Of a stretch of DNA of 64,000 bases, positions 9,314-18,631 are shown piece by piece. Where the stretch lies: assembly GCA_945860915.1 (NCBI GenBank), contig CAMARR010000001.1:124001-188000 (forward strand), given 5' to 3'. Made by a program: the position numbers and the translations under genes. Numbering within the stretch: position 1 is the first letter of the stretch; every line of letters begins with the position of its first letter. The notes beneath the pieces are model-generated. The model did no database searches. It was not told the origin of the DNA and saw only the letters and a program-made list of their open reading frames with translations. Source of the stretch: Candidatus Kuenenia stuttgartensis (lineage in GTDB: Bacteria; Planctomycetota; GCA-002687715; CAIWVZ01).

Positions 9314-10581
9314 TGCGAGCAACACGCATCATCAAGCTTGGCCTCACCAGCCTCGTGACACATCCGTTGCGTTCATCGCTCGCGGTACTAGGGATCGTGC
9401 TAGGAGTTGCGTCAGTCATCGCCATGCTTGCGATTGGTGCCGGAGCGTCGGAGGAAGCGCAGGCTCAGATTCGCTCTCTAGGTTCGACAACGATCCGGCT
9501 CTATTCGAAGAAGCCGCCCGAGGACGGAGGCGGCTCCACAAATCGTTCGCGCATGGTCATTTATGGGATCAAGTATGACGACCTTCGTCGCATCGATGAG
9601 ACCGTGCCCGATGTTGCCGCGATCGTCCCGGTCCGCGAAGTCTCGACGACTCTGTGGTGGGGAGAAAAAAGCGCCGAAAGCTATGCGCTCGGCACGATGG
9701 TCTCGTGGCTTTCTGCGGCGCGGCAATCGGTCGCACGTGGGCGCTGGCTGAATGAAGTCGATATGGTGAATCAACTCCCGTCAGCCGTGATTGGCGCGGG
9801 ATTGGCAAAGAAGTTGTTCCAACACAATGACGCGCTTGGAACCGAGATTCGTATTGGAACAAAGCCCTATACGGTCGTCGGCATCCTCGCCGGAGGTGGT
9901 GCTGGAGGTGGAAAGATCGGCGGTGCGAACGCACGCATGGCTGACGACGCAGTATTCGTTCCGATGACAACAGTCAAGGAGCGTTGGGGCGACCGGAACG
10001 TGAAGCGCTCAGCTGGTTCGACTGACATCGAGCTCGTTGAAGTCCACGAGGCAATTTTGGAAGTTCCCGCGCCGGAGTTGGTCATTCCGACCGCCGAAGC
10101 AGTGAAGGCTCTTCTCGCGAGGTTCCATAAGAAGGAAGACTACACCGTCGTCGTTCCACTCGCGTTGCTTGAAGAGTCGAAGCGTACAAAGCGCATCTTT
10201 AACATCGTCTTAGGGTCAATTGCGGGGATTAGCCTCGTCGTCGGTGGCATCGGGATCATGAACATTATGCTCGCGACCGTGACAGAGCGTACCCGTGAGA
10301 TTGGTATTCGACGCGCGTTGGGCGCACGACGTCGCGACATTACATTGCAGTTTCTAGCCGAGTCACTTACGCTCTGTCTCGTCGGTGGTATTGCAGGAGT
10401 TGGGCTGGGACTGTTGGTTCCAGTTTATGTCGAATGGAAGTTCGATCTTCCGACCCTCGTTCACCCAGACTCAGTTGCCTTGGCGTTCGGGATTTCAGCA
10501 GCGACTGGCCTTCTGTTTGGCATCTACCCGGCAGCGCGCGCAGCGAAGCTGGATCCGATCGAGGCGCTCCGTCACGAATAG
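9313..10581 (+). CDS. ABC transporter permease, MacB/FtsX type
   Basis: Inner-membrane half of the exporter. TM1 is near residues 20-42, followed by a MacB-type periplasmic core domain (about 45-290) with a Gly-rich loop (LAGGGAGGGKIGG). Three C-terminal TM segments form the FtsX domain (IVLGSIAGISLVVGGIGIMNIML, then LTLCLVGGIAGVGLGLLVP, then FGISAATGLLFGIYPA). The coupling-helix region TERTREIGIRRALGARRRDI is the family hallmark. The ATPase is encoded separately, unlike E. coli MacB. The substrate cannot be told from sequence; efflux, lipoprotein or peptide export are all possible. Ends 7 nt from the convergent FG-GAP gene. Confidence 0.9.
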   Translation: MRATRIIKLGLTSLVTHPLRSSLAVLGIVLGVASVIAMLAIGAGASEEAQAQIRSLGSTTIRLYSKKPPEDGGGSTNRSRMVIYGIKYDDLRRIDETVPDVAAIVPVREVSTTLWWGEKSAESYALGTMVSWLSAARQSVARGRWLNEVDMVNQLPSAVIGAGLAKKLFQHNDALGTEIRIGTKPYTVVGILAGGGAGGGKIGGANARMADDAVFVPMTTVKERWGDRNVKRSAGSTDIELVEVHEAILEVPAPELVIPTAEAVKALLARFHKKEDYTVVVPLALLEESKRTKRIFNIVLGSIAGISLVVGGIGIMNIMLATVTERTREIGIRRALGARRRDITLQFLAESLTLCLVGGIAGVGLGLLVPVYVEWKFDLPTLVHPDSVALAFGISAATGLLFGIYPAARAAKLDPIEALRHE

Positions 10582-10588
10582 GCCCGGT

Positions 10589-12376
10589 CTAGCGCAGGAT
10601 CCCGGTTTGTTCGTCGATGACGAGACGTCCCGGCTTGAACGGTCCCGTGTACGTCACGCTGTGCGCGGGCTTGGCCGGCCACCGGACGATGATCTCCTTT
10701 GCGGGGTCTCCTTTACCCAGTCCGAAAATCAGCTCATAGGTTGAGGCGGAAAGGTAGGAGGAACCCGAATGGACGGTTCGAATTTGGTTTGACCCGTCGA
10801 AGTTGACCAGTCTTACCGTCGCACCGAGCGCATCCGTCCCTGATCGGGTGCCTCGCAATCGGACGGCTAGCGAGCGATTCGGTGGCGTGTCGCAACGCAG
10901 GAGCGTGGGTGCCCCTCCGTTGGACGTCATCAGCACGTCTAGGTCCCCGTCGCGGTCAAGATCCGACACCGCGAGTCCTCGGCCGACGAGAGGAACCAAA
11001 AGGTCAGCTCCGGTATTACGAGAGTTGTCTGCAAACCTCCGTCCGCCGAGATTCCTGAGCCATTGTGCAGGTTGCGCGAAGGTAAGGCCTGAATGCACAT
11101 CTCCGATGGTCGGCTCAATATGCCCGTTGGCCAAAATGAGGTCTTCTAATCCATCGAGGTCCAAGTCGGCGAAAACAACTCCGAATGTCAACGGCGCCTG
11201 CGTCAGTGCCGCCACTCCTGTGACGTCCGCTCGGTTGATCATGACGCCCGCATTGCGATCAGATTCACCTTTTGGCAGGGCAAGTTCAAACAGAGATAGC
11301 GGCTCGTTCGAGAAGTTGCCGATTGCGATGGTCGGAAGCAACTGCTCATCCAAACAACCCACATCTATGCCCATTCCGGCGCGTGCTCGGCCGTCAGGTC
11401 CATAGGCGACGTTCCACTCGAGTGCAACATCGCGAAAATTTCCACTTCCGTCGTTCAGATAGAGGAAGTTCGCCCACTTGTCGTTAGCGACAAAGAAGTC
11501 AGGCGCGCCGTCCGCGTTGATATCGATGACACAAACGCCGAGTGCCTTAGATTCATCGTTCCGGATCCCGGCGCGGATGGTGATATCTTCAAATCGCCCC
11601 TTTCCTAGATTGCGCCAGAGGCGGCACGATTCTCCCTGGTACTGATCAGGAATCGCATAGGACTTTGTCTTGCCGTCAATCGTCGCCCAGACGTCGGTCG
11701 CTGCCGACCATCGGACGTAGTGACAAACAAACAGATCGGGGAGTCCATCTAAGTCAATGTCAGCGAACGCCGCTGAAGTGGGGAATGACGGTGTGTCCGG
11801 ACCCTTCGCATCTTCGAGCGGTTTACCATGCAATCCGCTTGCGTCGGTTTGATCCCGGAACTTGAATCCGCCGAGGTTCTCGAAGTATCGATATCCGCCA
11901 AGGCCCGTCACAAAAACGTCTGTGTCCTGGTCTCCATCGACGTCTGCAACTGCGACTCCGAGTGCAAAGACCGGGAGGTTGATGCCGCAACTACTCGTGA
12001 CATCAACGAAGCGACCGTTACCGTCGTTGCGATAGCAGTGTGTTGTCGACGTCGCCGGCCGATCTAAGCGCGAAGCACCGAGCAGCAGGAGGTCGTCGTC
12101 TCCATCACCGTCTGCATCGAACCAAGCGACTCCGCTTCCCATGGTCTCTGGGAGCCACTTCTTCCCTGTCGTCCCGTTGTCATGGATGAAGGTAATTCCC
12201 GCATCACGAGTGATGTTCTTTAGACTCACGGGGTGGTCAGGGCGTTTGGTGCTGTCCGCGGGGCGGGAGGGTGCGGTCGCATAGGGGGCATCCTTGCGCG
12301 TCGGAATTTGGGGCGGCTCCTCGTCTCCACACGAGACGAAGAGCACTGGCAGGACAAGCGCCGCGAGGAGTCTCAC
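10589..12376 (-). CDS. FG-GAP/VCBS-repeat lipoprotein with ASPIC/UnbV domain (CRTAC1-like)
   Basis: Extracytoplasmic beta-propeller-type protein. GTG at 12376 overlaps the stop of the upstream cytochrome gene as GTGA and gives a clean lipoprotein signal with lipobox Cys at residue 16 (VLPVLFVSC). Repeats carry calcium-binding Asp motifs such as FDADGDGDDD and DLDRDGDLDVL. The C-terminal ~90 residues match the ASPIC/UnbV domain (SLAVRLRGTRSGTDALGA...). A longer frame begins at 12460 but would bury the signal peptide inside an antisense-free extension. Family members often accompany TPR or multihaem proteins; role unknown, possibly surface adhesion or an electron-transfer partner. Confidence 0.87.
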   Translation of the reverse strand: MRLLAALVLPVLFVSCGDEEPPQIPTRKDAPYATAPSRPADSTKRPDHPVSLKNITRDAGITFIHDNGTTGKKWLPETMGSGVAWFDADGDGDDDLLLLGASRLDRPATSTTHCYRNDGNGRFVDVTSSCGINLPVFALGVAVADVDGDQDTDVFVTGLGGYRYFENLGGFKFRDQTDASGLHGKPLEDAKGPDTPSFPTSAAFADIDLDGLPDLFVCHYVRWSAATDVWATIDGKTKSYAIPDQYQGESCRLWRNLGKGRFEDITIRAGIRNDESKALGVCVIDINADGAPDFFVANDKWANFLYLNDGSGNFRDVALEWNVAYGPDGRARAGMGIDVGCLDEQLLPTIAIGNFSNEPLSLFELALPKGESDRNAGVMINRADVTGVAALTQAPLTFGVVFADLDLDGLEDLILANGHIEPTIGDVHSGLTFAQPAQWLRNLGGRRFADNSRNTGADLLVPLVGRGLAVSDLDRDGDLDVLMTSNGGAPTLLRCDTPPNRSLAVRLRGTRSGTDALGATVRLVNFDGSNQIRTVHSGSSYLSASTYELIFGLGKGDPAKEIIVRWPAKPAHSVTYTGPFKPGRLVIDEQTGILR

Positions 12377-15141
12377 TTCGGAGCACCGAGGGGGTGGACG
12401 TGCAACGGCTGGCTCTCGTGGTTGACATCGGGGCGCTCTCGACGGAACGAGTTTGTCCACTTCTGCGCCGATTCGTCAATCTGATACTTAAGATATGCCT
12501 TCTCGGCCTCGTCTGCTGCGTCGCGCTGGCCCATCGCACGGTAGGTGAGCATTCTGTTGTAGTGAGCCATCCGATCTTCCGGATCGATGGAAAGCACAAC
12601 GAGAAAACTCTTGAGGGCCAGCTCGAAGTCTCCGAGTCGGTAGTAAATCTGTCCGATTCGCTGATGGATCGTCCGATCTCGTGGGAAGGACTCTTGTGCG
12701 AATCGCAAGGCAGAAAGAGCCTCAGGAAGTTGACTCGCCCTTTCGCGGGCTACTCCGAACCAATATGCGGTCAACGGGCTGGCGGGCGAGCGGGACTCGG
12801 CCACCTTCAATTGCTCGATGGCGTCCTGTGGCGCGCCGTCTTCGAGGAGTGTCCGGGCGAGGTTTCGGGGACCATCGGCAAGGTCAGGACGCGCGTCTGC
12901 GACAATGCCGAAGGCATGCTTCGCCCCACGGGTATCGCCCTGCAGCATGAGACCGATTCCAAGGTCATTCCATCTCATCCAATCGCGGCGCAAGTGCTCG
13001 CTTTGAATCGAGCTCGGTTCGGTCGGTCGTGTGCTGATGTCGAAAGTCGTCTCGGCGGAAGCGACATCGGTGATCGGTAGTACAGGAACAGGTCGACCTG
13101 GCATCGTCTCGCGCCATGCGTACTCGGTGTAACTTGGCGAGAACTTCCTCCATCTCACTGTTGCGCGGACTTTGATTTTTGAGGGTGCGTCGGCTGGAAT
13201 GGACCATGAATAACGTGCCACATCTGCCGTGCCCGGGCCGATCAACTTCTGGTGGGCGATTGCCCTGAATCGATGAGGTTCCCTGCGAGCTATTTCTTTG
13301 CCTTGTTCATCGACAAAGACAGTTCGATAGCGGTGTGCATCTTCCGAGATTCCAAGGCTCACTGGGTCGACTGCACCGCTTTCTGCAAGTACGCGTCCTG
13401 AGATCGCCTCGGTGATCACGAAGTGAATCCACGCCTCATTGGAGTCCGTCGTGCCACCTGGGAATGTATGGCCGACTCCACTGTTTCGCACCACGACTTG
13501 GATCTCGACCGAGTCTCCCGACCGAAGCGCAATTGGACGGAGGTCGGGCGCAAGGACTGTGTTTCCCGAGCCATCCTTCACGGCGGCGATGTCCACGCGC
13601 AACGAGCCGCGAAGGAAGCGCTCGGCTTCCTCAAGTGCGGTTTTGTCTCCACGGACATGAGGAAGGGCCGTATTTGGGCCTGGAAACCGGTGCGATCTCA
13701 CCTTGCCATCTTTTGCCGCGAGATCACCTCGGACCGCATCGACGCGGGGCATGTGGCAGTCTTGGCAATTCTTCGATTCGTCCGGAAGATAGAAGGTGCG
13801 TGCGTTGTTCCGTGAGACTCCCGAGTCCTGATGGGCGTCGTACTCGTTCTGACCACGAATCCATCGATAACTGTTGACAGGAGTATCGAGCGATACCTTG
13901 TGGCATGTGCCGCAGTACTCGCTGGTCGAGAACACTGGCTTCTTCATTTCTCGGCGGTGCACATCAGGTTTGGATTTGATGAGTGAATCGTGCAGGAAGG
14001 CCAGAGGACCCGATTTTGCTTCGGGAAATAGGTACGGATCCGGCGAGGCGTCGGCAATTCGATAGTTTCCATTGCCTCCGACACCGTGCACCTCGTCCAT
14101 TGCGTGGCAAGCAATGCACGTGAGTCCGGCCTGAGCTTCGGCCGTCATTGGATCAATCTCTCGAGTCATGTTCCCGGGCATCATGATCGCGGGGTCGTGA
14201 CATCCGGAACACCATTGCGAGCGGACTTTGCCATCTGGCTCTTTGCGAAGTGACTCGATGGCAACACGGTAAAAGGGATTATTGAATGATGCGAAGCGAT
14301 GAGCTGACCCAGCCCATTGCTCAACGATGTCTTGATGGCACCGTGCACATGACTCAGATCCAATTCTGGATTCAACGGCAAAGCCGTGTTTAGCCAAGTC
14401 ACGCTTCAGCAGCTCGGGCTCTGGTAGATCACCATTGGTGAGAATGCGGTTGGAGAGAAAGCGGCCCGTCTGTGATCGTGTTGCGGCTGGAAAGAAAACG
14501 CTGCTTTGCGGCGCTCCCGACACGCCTTCGGGCGGGAACAGATCTCGGTAGACGTCGACGTCGCTCGAACTGGGTGGAATGAACGATGCACGCTCTGGCG
14601 GAGGCTCGGGGCGAGTGAGGTCGTCAGCAAGTACTAAACATGTCACGAGTCCACCCACAGCGATCAATCCGTTTGTGATTGACCGTGGGGTGATTCTGTT
14701 GCGACCGAGCAGTCGATGCGCCAGAAACAGGGCGGGTCCAACGAGCGCTAGCACCTGGTGGCTTACAAACGCCCACTGGTTGTTGGCGCTGTTGGCTTTA
14801 GTGAGGATGAAAGTGCCTGTTACGGCCAGAAGGATGCTCGTGAGCACGAGCACAAGACCAGTGGCGACCGCCTTGCGAGCCCCCATGCGCCATAGCGACC
14901 TGCCGTGCAGAACGCTGAATGCAGCCAAGGGGCCAAGGAGAACGAAGCCCGCGAGCACGTGCGCCACCAATTGACCTTGAAAGAAGGTCGGCAGAATCGA
15001 TTGAGTTGGCGCGCGAAGGTGAAGATAGGCAGCGTTTCCAAGCAAGAACCACGACAGAATCGCCACCATGCGTAGAAGACGTCTCTGATTGGACGTCAGC
15101 AGCGACTTGGTCGAAGGCGATGAAGGGGTCTCAAATGGCAT
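12373..15141 (-). CDS. membrane-anchored pentahaem cytochrome c with C-terminal TPR repeats
   Basis: A 922-residue protein in four parts. (1) Five hydrophobic segments at about 22-40, 55-78, 89-113, 122-143 and 150-172; His61/His79 lie in the second and His128/His142 in the fourth, and the 13-residue spacing of the latter matches haem-b pairs of quinol-oxidising cytochromes. (2) Five CxxCH motifs at 265-269, 311-315, 342-346, 410-414 and 459-463, in a cytochrome c554-like arrangement. (3) A beta region (about 500-700) with NSGVGHTFPGGTTDSNE. (4) TPR repeats from about 710 to the end. It likely moves electrons across or outward from the inner membrane. Its stop overlaps the FG-GAP lipoprotein start. 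Electron donor and acceptor are unknown. Confidence 0.85.
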   Translation of the reverse strand: MPFETPSSPSTKSLLTSNQRRLLRMVAILSWFLLGNAAYLHLRAPTQSILPTFFQGQLVAHVLAGFVLLGPLAAFSVLHGRSLWRMGARKAVATGLVLVLTSILLAVTGTFILTKANSANNQWAFVSHQVLALVGPALFLAHRLLGRNRITPRSITNGLIAVGGLVTCLVLADDLTRPEPPPERASFIPPSSSDVDVYRDLFPPEGVSGAPQSSVFFPAATRSQTGRFLSNRILTNGDLPEPELLKRDLAKHGFAVESRIGSESCARCHQDIVEQWAGSAHRFASFNNPFYRVAIESLRKEPDGKVRSQWCSGCHDPAIMMPGNMTREIDPMTAEAQAGLTCIACHAMDEVHGVGGNGNYRIADASPDPYLFPEAKSGPLAFLHDSLIKSKPDVHRREMKKPVFSTSEYCGTCHKVSLDTPVNSYRWIRGQNEYDAHQDSGVSRNNARTFYLPDESKNCQDCHMPRVDAVRGDLAAKDGKVRSHRFPGPNTALPHVRGDKTALEEAERFLRGSLRVDIAAVKDGSGNTVLAPDLRPIALRSGDSVEIQVVVRNSGVGHTFPGGTTDSNEAWIHFVITEAISGRVLAESGAVDPVSLGISEDAHRYRTVFVDEQGKEIARREPHRFRAIAHQKLIGPGTADVARYSWSIPADAPSKIKVRATVRWRKFSPSYTEYAWRETMPGRPVPVLPITDVASAETTFDISTRPTEPSSIQSEHLRRDWMRWNDLGIGLMLQGDTRGAKHAFGIVADARPDLADGPRNLARTLLEDGAPQDAIEQLKVAESRSPASPLTAYWFGVARERASQLPEALSALRFAQESFPRDRTIHQRIGQIYYRLGDFELALKSFLVVLSIDPEDRMAHYNRMLTYRAMGQRDAADEAEKAYLKYQIDESAQKWTNSFRRERPDVNHESQPLHVHPLGAPK

Positions 15142-15194
15142 CGGGCTAGGATCGGGCGCTGCCCCATCCTAACCCGATGGCGCCTCGATCCCGA

Positions 15195-17537
15195 TCAAAA
15201 GAAGATCGTCAGATTGTCGCCGATAACCGAAATCTCGCCAGCACCGCCCACGCCCGCGAGCGGGATCGTGCCGATTGCATTGATGATTTGAACGACCCCG
15301 GTCGAAAGAGCCGTAGCCAAAGCCGTCGCCGAGGCCGACGCATCGCGCCCTGGGAAGTTGGTTTCGATCGAGAGAGTCGAGAGGATCGTCCCTGGGGTCA
15401 CGCTCAAGGTCGATGTCGCGGGGTTGATGTTGAAGAGGACACCGACATTAGCGGTCAGGCTTGCCGACAACACAGGACGCTCGATCCCGTCAACAACTGC
15501 GGCAAAGGTCACGATGGCATTAGCCAGAACGAACGTGCCGGTAGCGGGATTGCCAGCCGCCAAGGTGAAAGCCGGAGCCGTGGTTTGCGTGAATCGAACG
15601 GCGACGATCGTGTTGGGATCGAATGCTTCAAATCCCGAGGAAGGGAAGGCAGCGTCGAGCGCGCCCGCGTTGAGGGCTATGGTTCCAGCTCCGGTTCCGA
15701 TCGACCCGTTCAGGTTGACATCCAAAACGCCTAGATTGGTAAACGTCGCAAAGATCGCGTTGAGCGTGTCGTCGTTGAGGGCGAGCCCTCCCGTGTAGGG
15801 ATTGCCGAGGTTTGGAGTCGTTGGCGGGAAGACCGGAATAGTCCCCGGCGTGGTCCGGAACTGCGCCACGGTCGGTGTGACAACCGCACCTGCAGATGGT
15901 TGAAAATTGAGTCCGAGGCCAACAGTCAAACCGAGCGCGTCGTAATAGAGCGAGTGGAGGGGAAATCCGAGAGTCAACGGGATACCCGAGGCGCCGAGGT
16001 CAAACGTGAACGTATTGAATTGAGTCAATAGTGGATTGATCAGCGGCGGGATAAGTTGAAGCGTGGTCGACAGAGCAACTTCGATTGCCGTCTTCAGAAG
16101 AGTCTGAACTGTCGCGAACTGGGTCGAGGTGCCAAGTGCGCCGGTTGCAGTGAATGCAAAGCCGTTCAACGTGGTCGTGGCACCCTGGATCTGGGCTTGA
16201 GCTCCCGTTGCGTTTGGCACGAGCACCAAATTGCCCGAAATGACAGCGGATGTCGACGTGATCGTGGCCGTCGATGTGTAAGGCGCGTTGAAGATCTTGC
16301 CCGTAACCAAGGTCGTAATGACAACGTTAGTGAAGGTGAGCGAAACGCCGATTGCGCCGTTCGGTCCTGGATAGAAATCTAGGTCGACCACTGGATCGAA
16401 GGTGAACGTTTGTGGGTCCGCTGTTGCTGAGAAGAGAATCGTGTTGAACGGACCCGGAATGCTCAACAGTGGGATAGCCGGAATGAGCCCGATGATGGAA
16501 GAGAAGTCGATGGTGCCCAGAAATTGTTCAACCAATGGCTCAAGCGGATCCAAGGAAATCCCATTGACTCGGATACCGGCGGCCGGAAGAGCTGGATTGG
16601 TGATGGGCTGTCCGGTGCCGATAAGTCGGCCCGAGGTGCGCGACATGCGTTGTCCCGATGGGCCGACAATCGACATCGTTACTGGCGTTGCAAGGCTGCC
16701 AGCGGGGGAAATGATGGGCGAACCGGTGAAGGCGCCGCCCCCCGATGGAACGATGCCCGCATTCTGCAGTGCGAAGGTTGCGCCGACGGGGCCAGTTGCA
16801 GTCCCCGAGGGTGTGAAGGAGCCAGATCCAAACGACCCATTGACGGGGGTCGTGAAGTCGATCGAGTAGGCGTCGATGGTGGTCGAATCGGATCCAGGTC
16901 CTACGCCGCCCGTGACAAGTCCAATCGAGTAGGAACCCGCGATGTCGGGTGTCAGTACGGGGTAGGGTGAATTCGCGTGCTGAAGCGTGGCGGTCGAGCC
17001 TGCGGGAGCCGAGATAATCGTCCAATTAAAGGTCAGACCTGCAGGGATAGATCCGTTGCCATCAACGTTGTTTGACCCATCCAGAGTCACCGCACGCCCG
17101 ACCAGGGTGCCTCCGTCGGGCCCGGCGTCGGTTGCAAACGCAGCGAACATCACCGAGTTTGGGTTGGAGATGCGCGCTCCGAGCGGCTCCGCTGGATCCA
17201 TGAGGAAACCAAGCGTGTAGACGGACAGCCCATCAAGCGCCGGGAGATTCGGCACGAATGCTGGAATCGTGATCCCGCCTTGCGGCATCGGGAGGAAATT
17301 CAAGATCTCGACAAGCCCGGTGACACCGAGAGGTACCGACACGGCGCCGATTTGAGTCGGTCCTGCGTCAAGTGCGAAGAACCAAAGAGCCGGAAGCCCC
17401 GCCTCACCGTCTTCCTTGAAGATAGTCTCTGCCCCGAGATATCCGACGACCGGAGTCGTCGAGTTGTTGATCGTGACGACGGGAGCCTGCGCAAACAGGA
17501 TCGACGTGAGAAACAGAGGCAGAAGCGCTCGAGACAT
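15195..17537 (-). CDS. large secreted protein, possible PKD-like and TULIP-like domains
   Basis: A 780-residue exported protein: MSRALLPLFLTSILFAQA is a signal peptide, and AGGAG upstream of ATG 17537 supports this start. The N-terminal ~130 residues resemble the sandwich domain seen at the C-terminus of the carboxypeptidase. Residues ~130-230 look like an Ig/PKD fold (AVTLDGSNNVDGNGSIPAGLTFNWTIISAP). Residues ~330-545 form a long amphipathic beta region ending in helix-prone IPPLINPLLTQFN. This pattern recalls TULIP/BPI lipid-binding domains, though I infer that from pattern only. It has almost no Cys and is very rich in Thr, Ala and Gly. I do not recognise the family. It is 54 nt from the cytochrome gene on the same strand. 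Confidence 0.75.
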   Translation of the reverse strand: MSRALLPLFLTSILFAQAPVVTINNSTTPVVGYLGAETIFKEDGEAGLPALWFFALDAGPTQIGAVSVPLGVTGLVEILNFLPMPQGGITIPAFVPNLPALDGLSVYTLGFLMDPAEPLGARISNPNSVMFAAFATDAGPDGGTLVGRAVTLDGSNNVDGNGSIPAGLTFNWTIISAPAGSTATLQHANSPYPVLTPDIAGSYSIGLVTGGVGPGSDSTTIDAYSIDFTTPVNGSFGSGSFTPSGTATGPVGATFALQNAGIVPSGGGAFTGSPIISPAGSLATPVTMSIVGPSGQRMSRTSGRLIGTGQPITNPALPAAGIRVNGISLDPLEPLVEQFLGTIDFSSIIGLIPAIPLLSIPGPFNTILFSATADPQTFTFDPVVDLDFYPGPNGAIGVSLTFTNVVITTLVTGKIFNAPYTSTATITSTSAVISGNLVLVPNATGAQAQIQGATTTLNGFAFTATGALGTSTQFATVQTLLKTAIEVALSTTLQLIPPLINPLLTQFNTFTFDLGASGIPLTLGFPLHSLYYDALGLTVGLGLNFQPSAGAVVTPTVAQFRTTPGTIPVFPPTTPNLGNPYTGGLALNDDTLNAIFATFTNLGVLDVNLNGSIGTGAGTIALNAGALDAAFPSSGFEAFDPNTIVAVRFTQTTAPAFTLAAGNPATGTFVLANAIVTFAAVVDGIERPVLSASLTANVGVLFNINPATSTLSVTPGTILSTLSIETNFPGRDASASATALATALSTGVVQIINAIGTIPLAGVGGAGEISVIGDNLTIFF

Positions 17538-17665
17538 GAACTTCACTCCTAGTCGGGATGAAAGCACCGGATAGATGGTTAATTCTAATCGATGAAAGCG
17601 TGCCAATCAGCAGATATTTTGGCGCAGGATAAAAAAAGGGAGCGGGGCGGTACGATGACTCCATC

Positions 17666-18535
17666 ATGACAGCAGCAGTGACTGAATGGGCTTGGGTGGA
17701 GGGCCGAGTTGTCCCGTCGGCAGAAGCTCGTATCCCGTTGTGGGATAGAGGTTTCTTCTTTGCCGAAGCGGCGTACGAGGCTTACGTCGGACGAGGCGGA
17801 CACATTTTCGCCTTCGAACCGCACCAAAGCCGCCTCACAAGGACGCTCGAGGGGATTCGCCTTCCTGAAGTGAGCGCGACCATGCGGTTGGTTGCTGAAG
17901 CTTGCACTGCACTTGTTCGGACGTTTGGCGATGGAACGTTCCTTCTATATGTGCAGGTGACCGGAGGGATCGCTCCGCGTAACCATGTCCTCAGGGAGGA
18001 TCCGCGCCCAGCCGTGTACGCGACGATTCGTCCATGGGATCGTTCGTTGTTGTTTCGTGACCAAGAGTCGGGGATTTCCGTCGCAACATTCCAGGATATT
18101 CGTTGGCCCAAAGCCACTTGGAAAACGACACAGTTGCTTGGAAACGTGCTCGGCAAGAAGCACGCTCGTGATGTCGGAGCGGACGAGGTGATGTTCCTAG
18201 ACACCGACGGGAATGTTCTGGAGGGTGGTGCGACCAATGTGTTCATCGTCGAGAAGGGGCGGCTTGTGACCGCATCGACTCAAGCCAACATTTTGCCGGG
18301 CATCTCCCGCTTAGGGGTCAGGACGTTTCTTGGCCAAGAGGTCTTTGAGGAGACCATTCCCTTGCTGCGTTTCCTCGCTGCCGACGAGGCCTTCGTCAGC
18401 GGCACGACGCGTGAGGTCACGGCCATCGTGAAGGTTGATGGATTGGCGCTAGGGGATGGACGACCCGGACCCATAACCCGCAGGCTGTCGAAGGCATTCA
18501 CCGCCGTATTTGACCGGGATTGCCCACCGAAATAG
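17666..18535 (+). CDS. class IV aminotransferase (D-amino-acid/branched-chain aminotransferase fold)
   Basis: PLP enzyme of fold type IV, 289 residues. The opening IPLWDRGFFFAEAAYE is the family's substrate-side motif. Lys153 in ATWKTTQLLGN is the predicted Schiff-base lysine, and VLEGGATNVFIV holds the Glu that contacts the PLP nitrogen. YVQVTGGIAPRNH resembles D-alanine aminotransferase more than BCAT, so D-amino-acid transamination is the best guess; aminodeoxychorismate lyase is an alternative. It stands alone, divergent from the secreted-protein gene. The 128-nt gap upstream includes an A-run and no gene. Confidence 0.83.
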   Translation: MTAAVTEWAWVEGRVVPSAEARIPLWDRGFFFAEAAYEAYVGRGGHIFAFEPHQSRLTRTLEGIRLPEVSATMRLVAEACTALVRTFGDGTFLLYVQVTGGIAPRNHVLREDPRPAVYATIRPWDRSLLFRDQESGISVATFQDIRWPKATWKTTQLLGNVLGKKHARDVGADEVMFLDTDGNVLEGGATNVFIVEKGRLVTASTQANILPGISRLGVRTFLGQEVFEETIPLLRFLAADEAFVSGTTREVTAIVKVDGLALGDGRPGPITRRLSKAFTAVFDRDCPPK

Positions 18536-18562
18536 GCCACAGACCGCGATTCCTATGGGGGC

Positions 18563-18610
18563 TTGCATCTGCATGGTTGCCCGACTAGTATGGCTATCTA
18601 ACCAGTATGG
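18563..18610 (+). promoter_or_regulatory. candidate lexA promoter with paired AGTATGG repeat
   Basis: A weak sigma-70-like promoter can be drawn: TTGCAT at 18563-18568, 17 nt, then TAGTAT at 18586-18591. AGTATGG occurs twice, at 18587-18593 and 18604-18610, 17 nt apart in the same orientation, with the first copy overlapping the -10 box. LexA operators that are direct repeats are known in Alphaproteobacteria (GTTC-N7-GTTC), so this pair is a candidate autoregulatory operator. A TGG-N8-CCA dyad at 18591-18604 is an alternative reading. Confidence 0.35.
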
Positions 18611-18631
18611 GCATCCGCCCACGGAGGTTGC

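Noticed and set aside
12271-13080. 269-codon open frame antisense to the FG-GAP/cytochrome junction
   Set aside because: No domain or ribosome site, and both minus-strand genes have clear motifs throughout.
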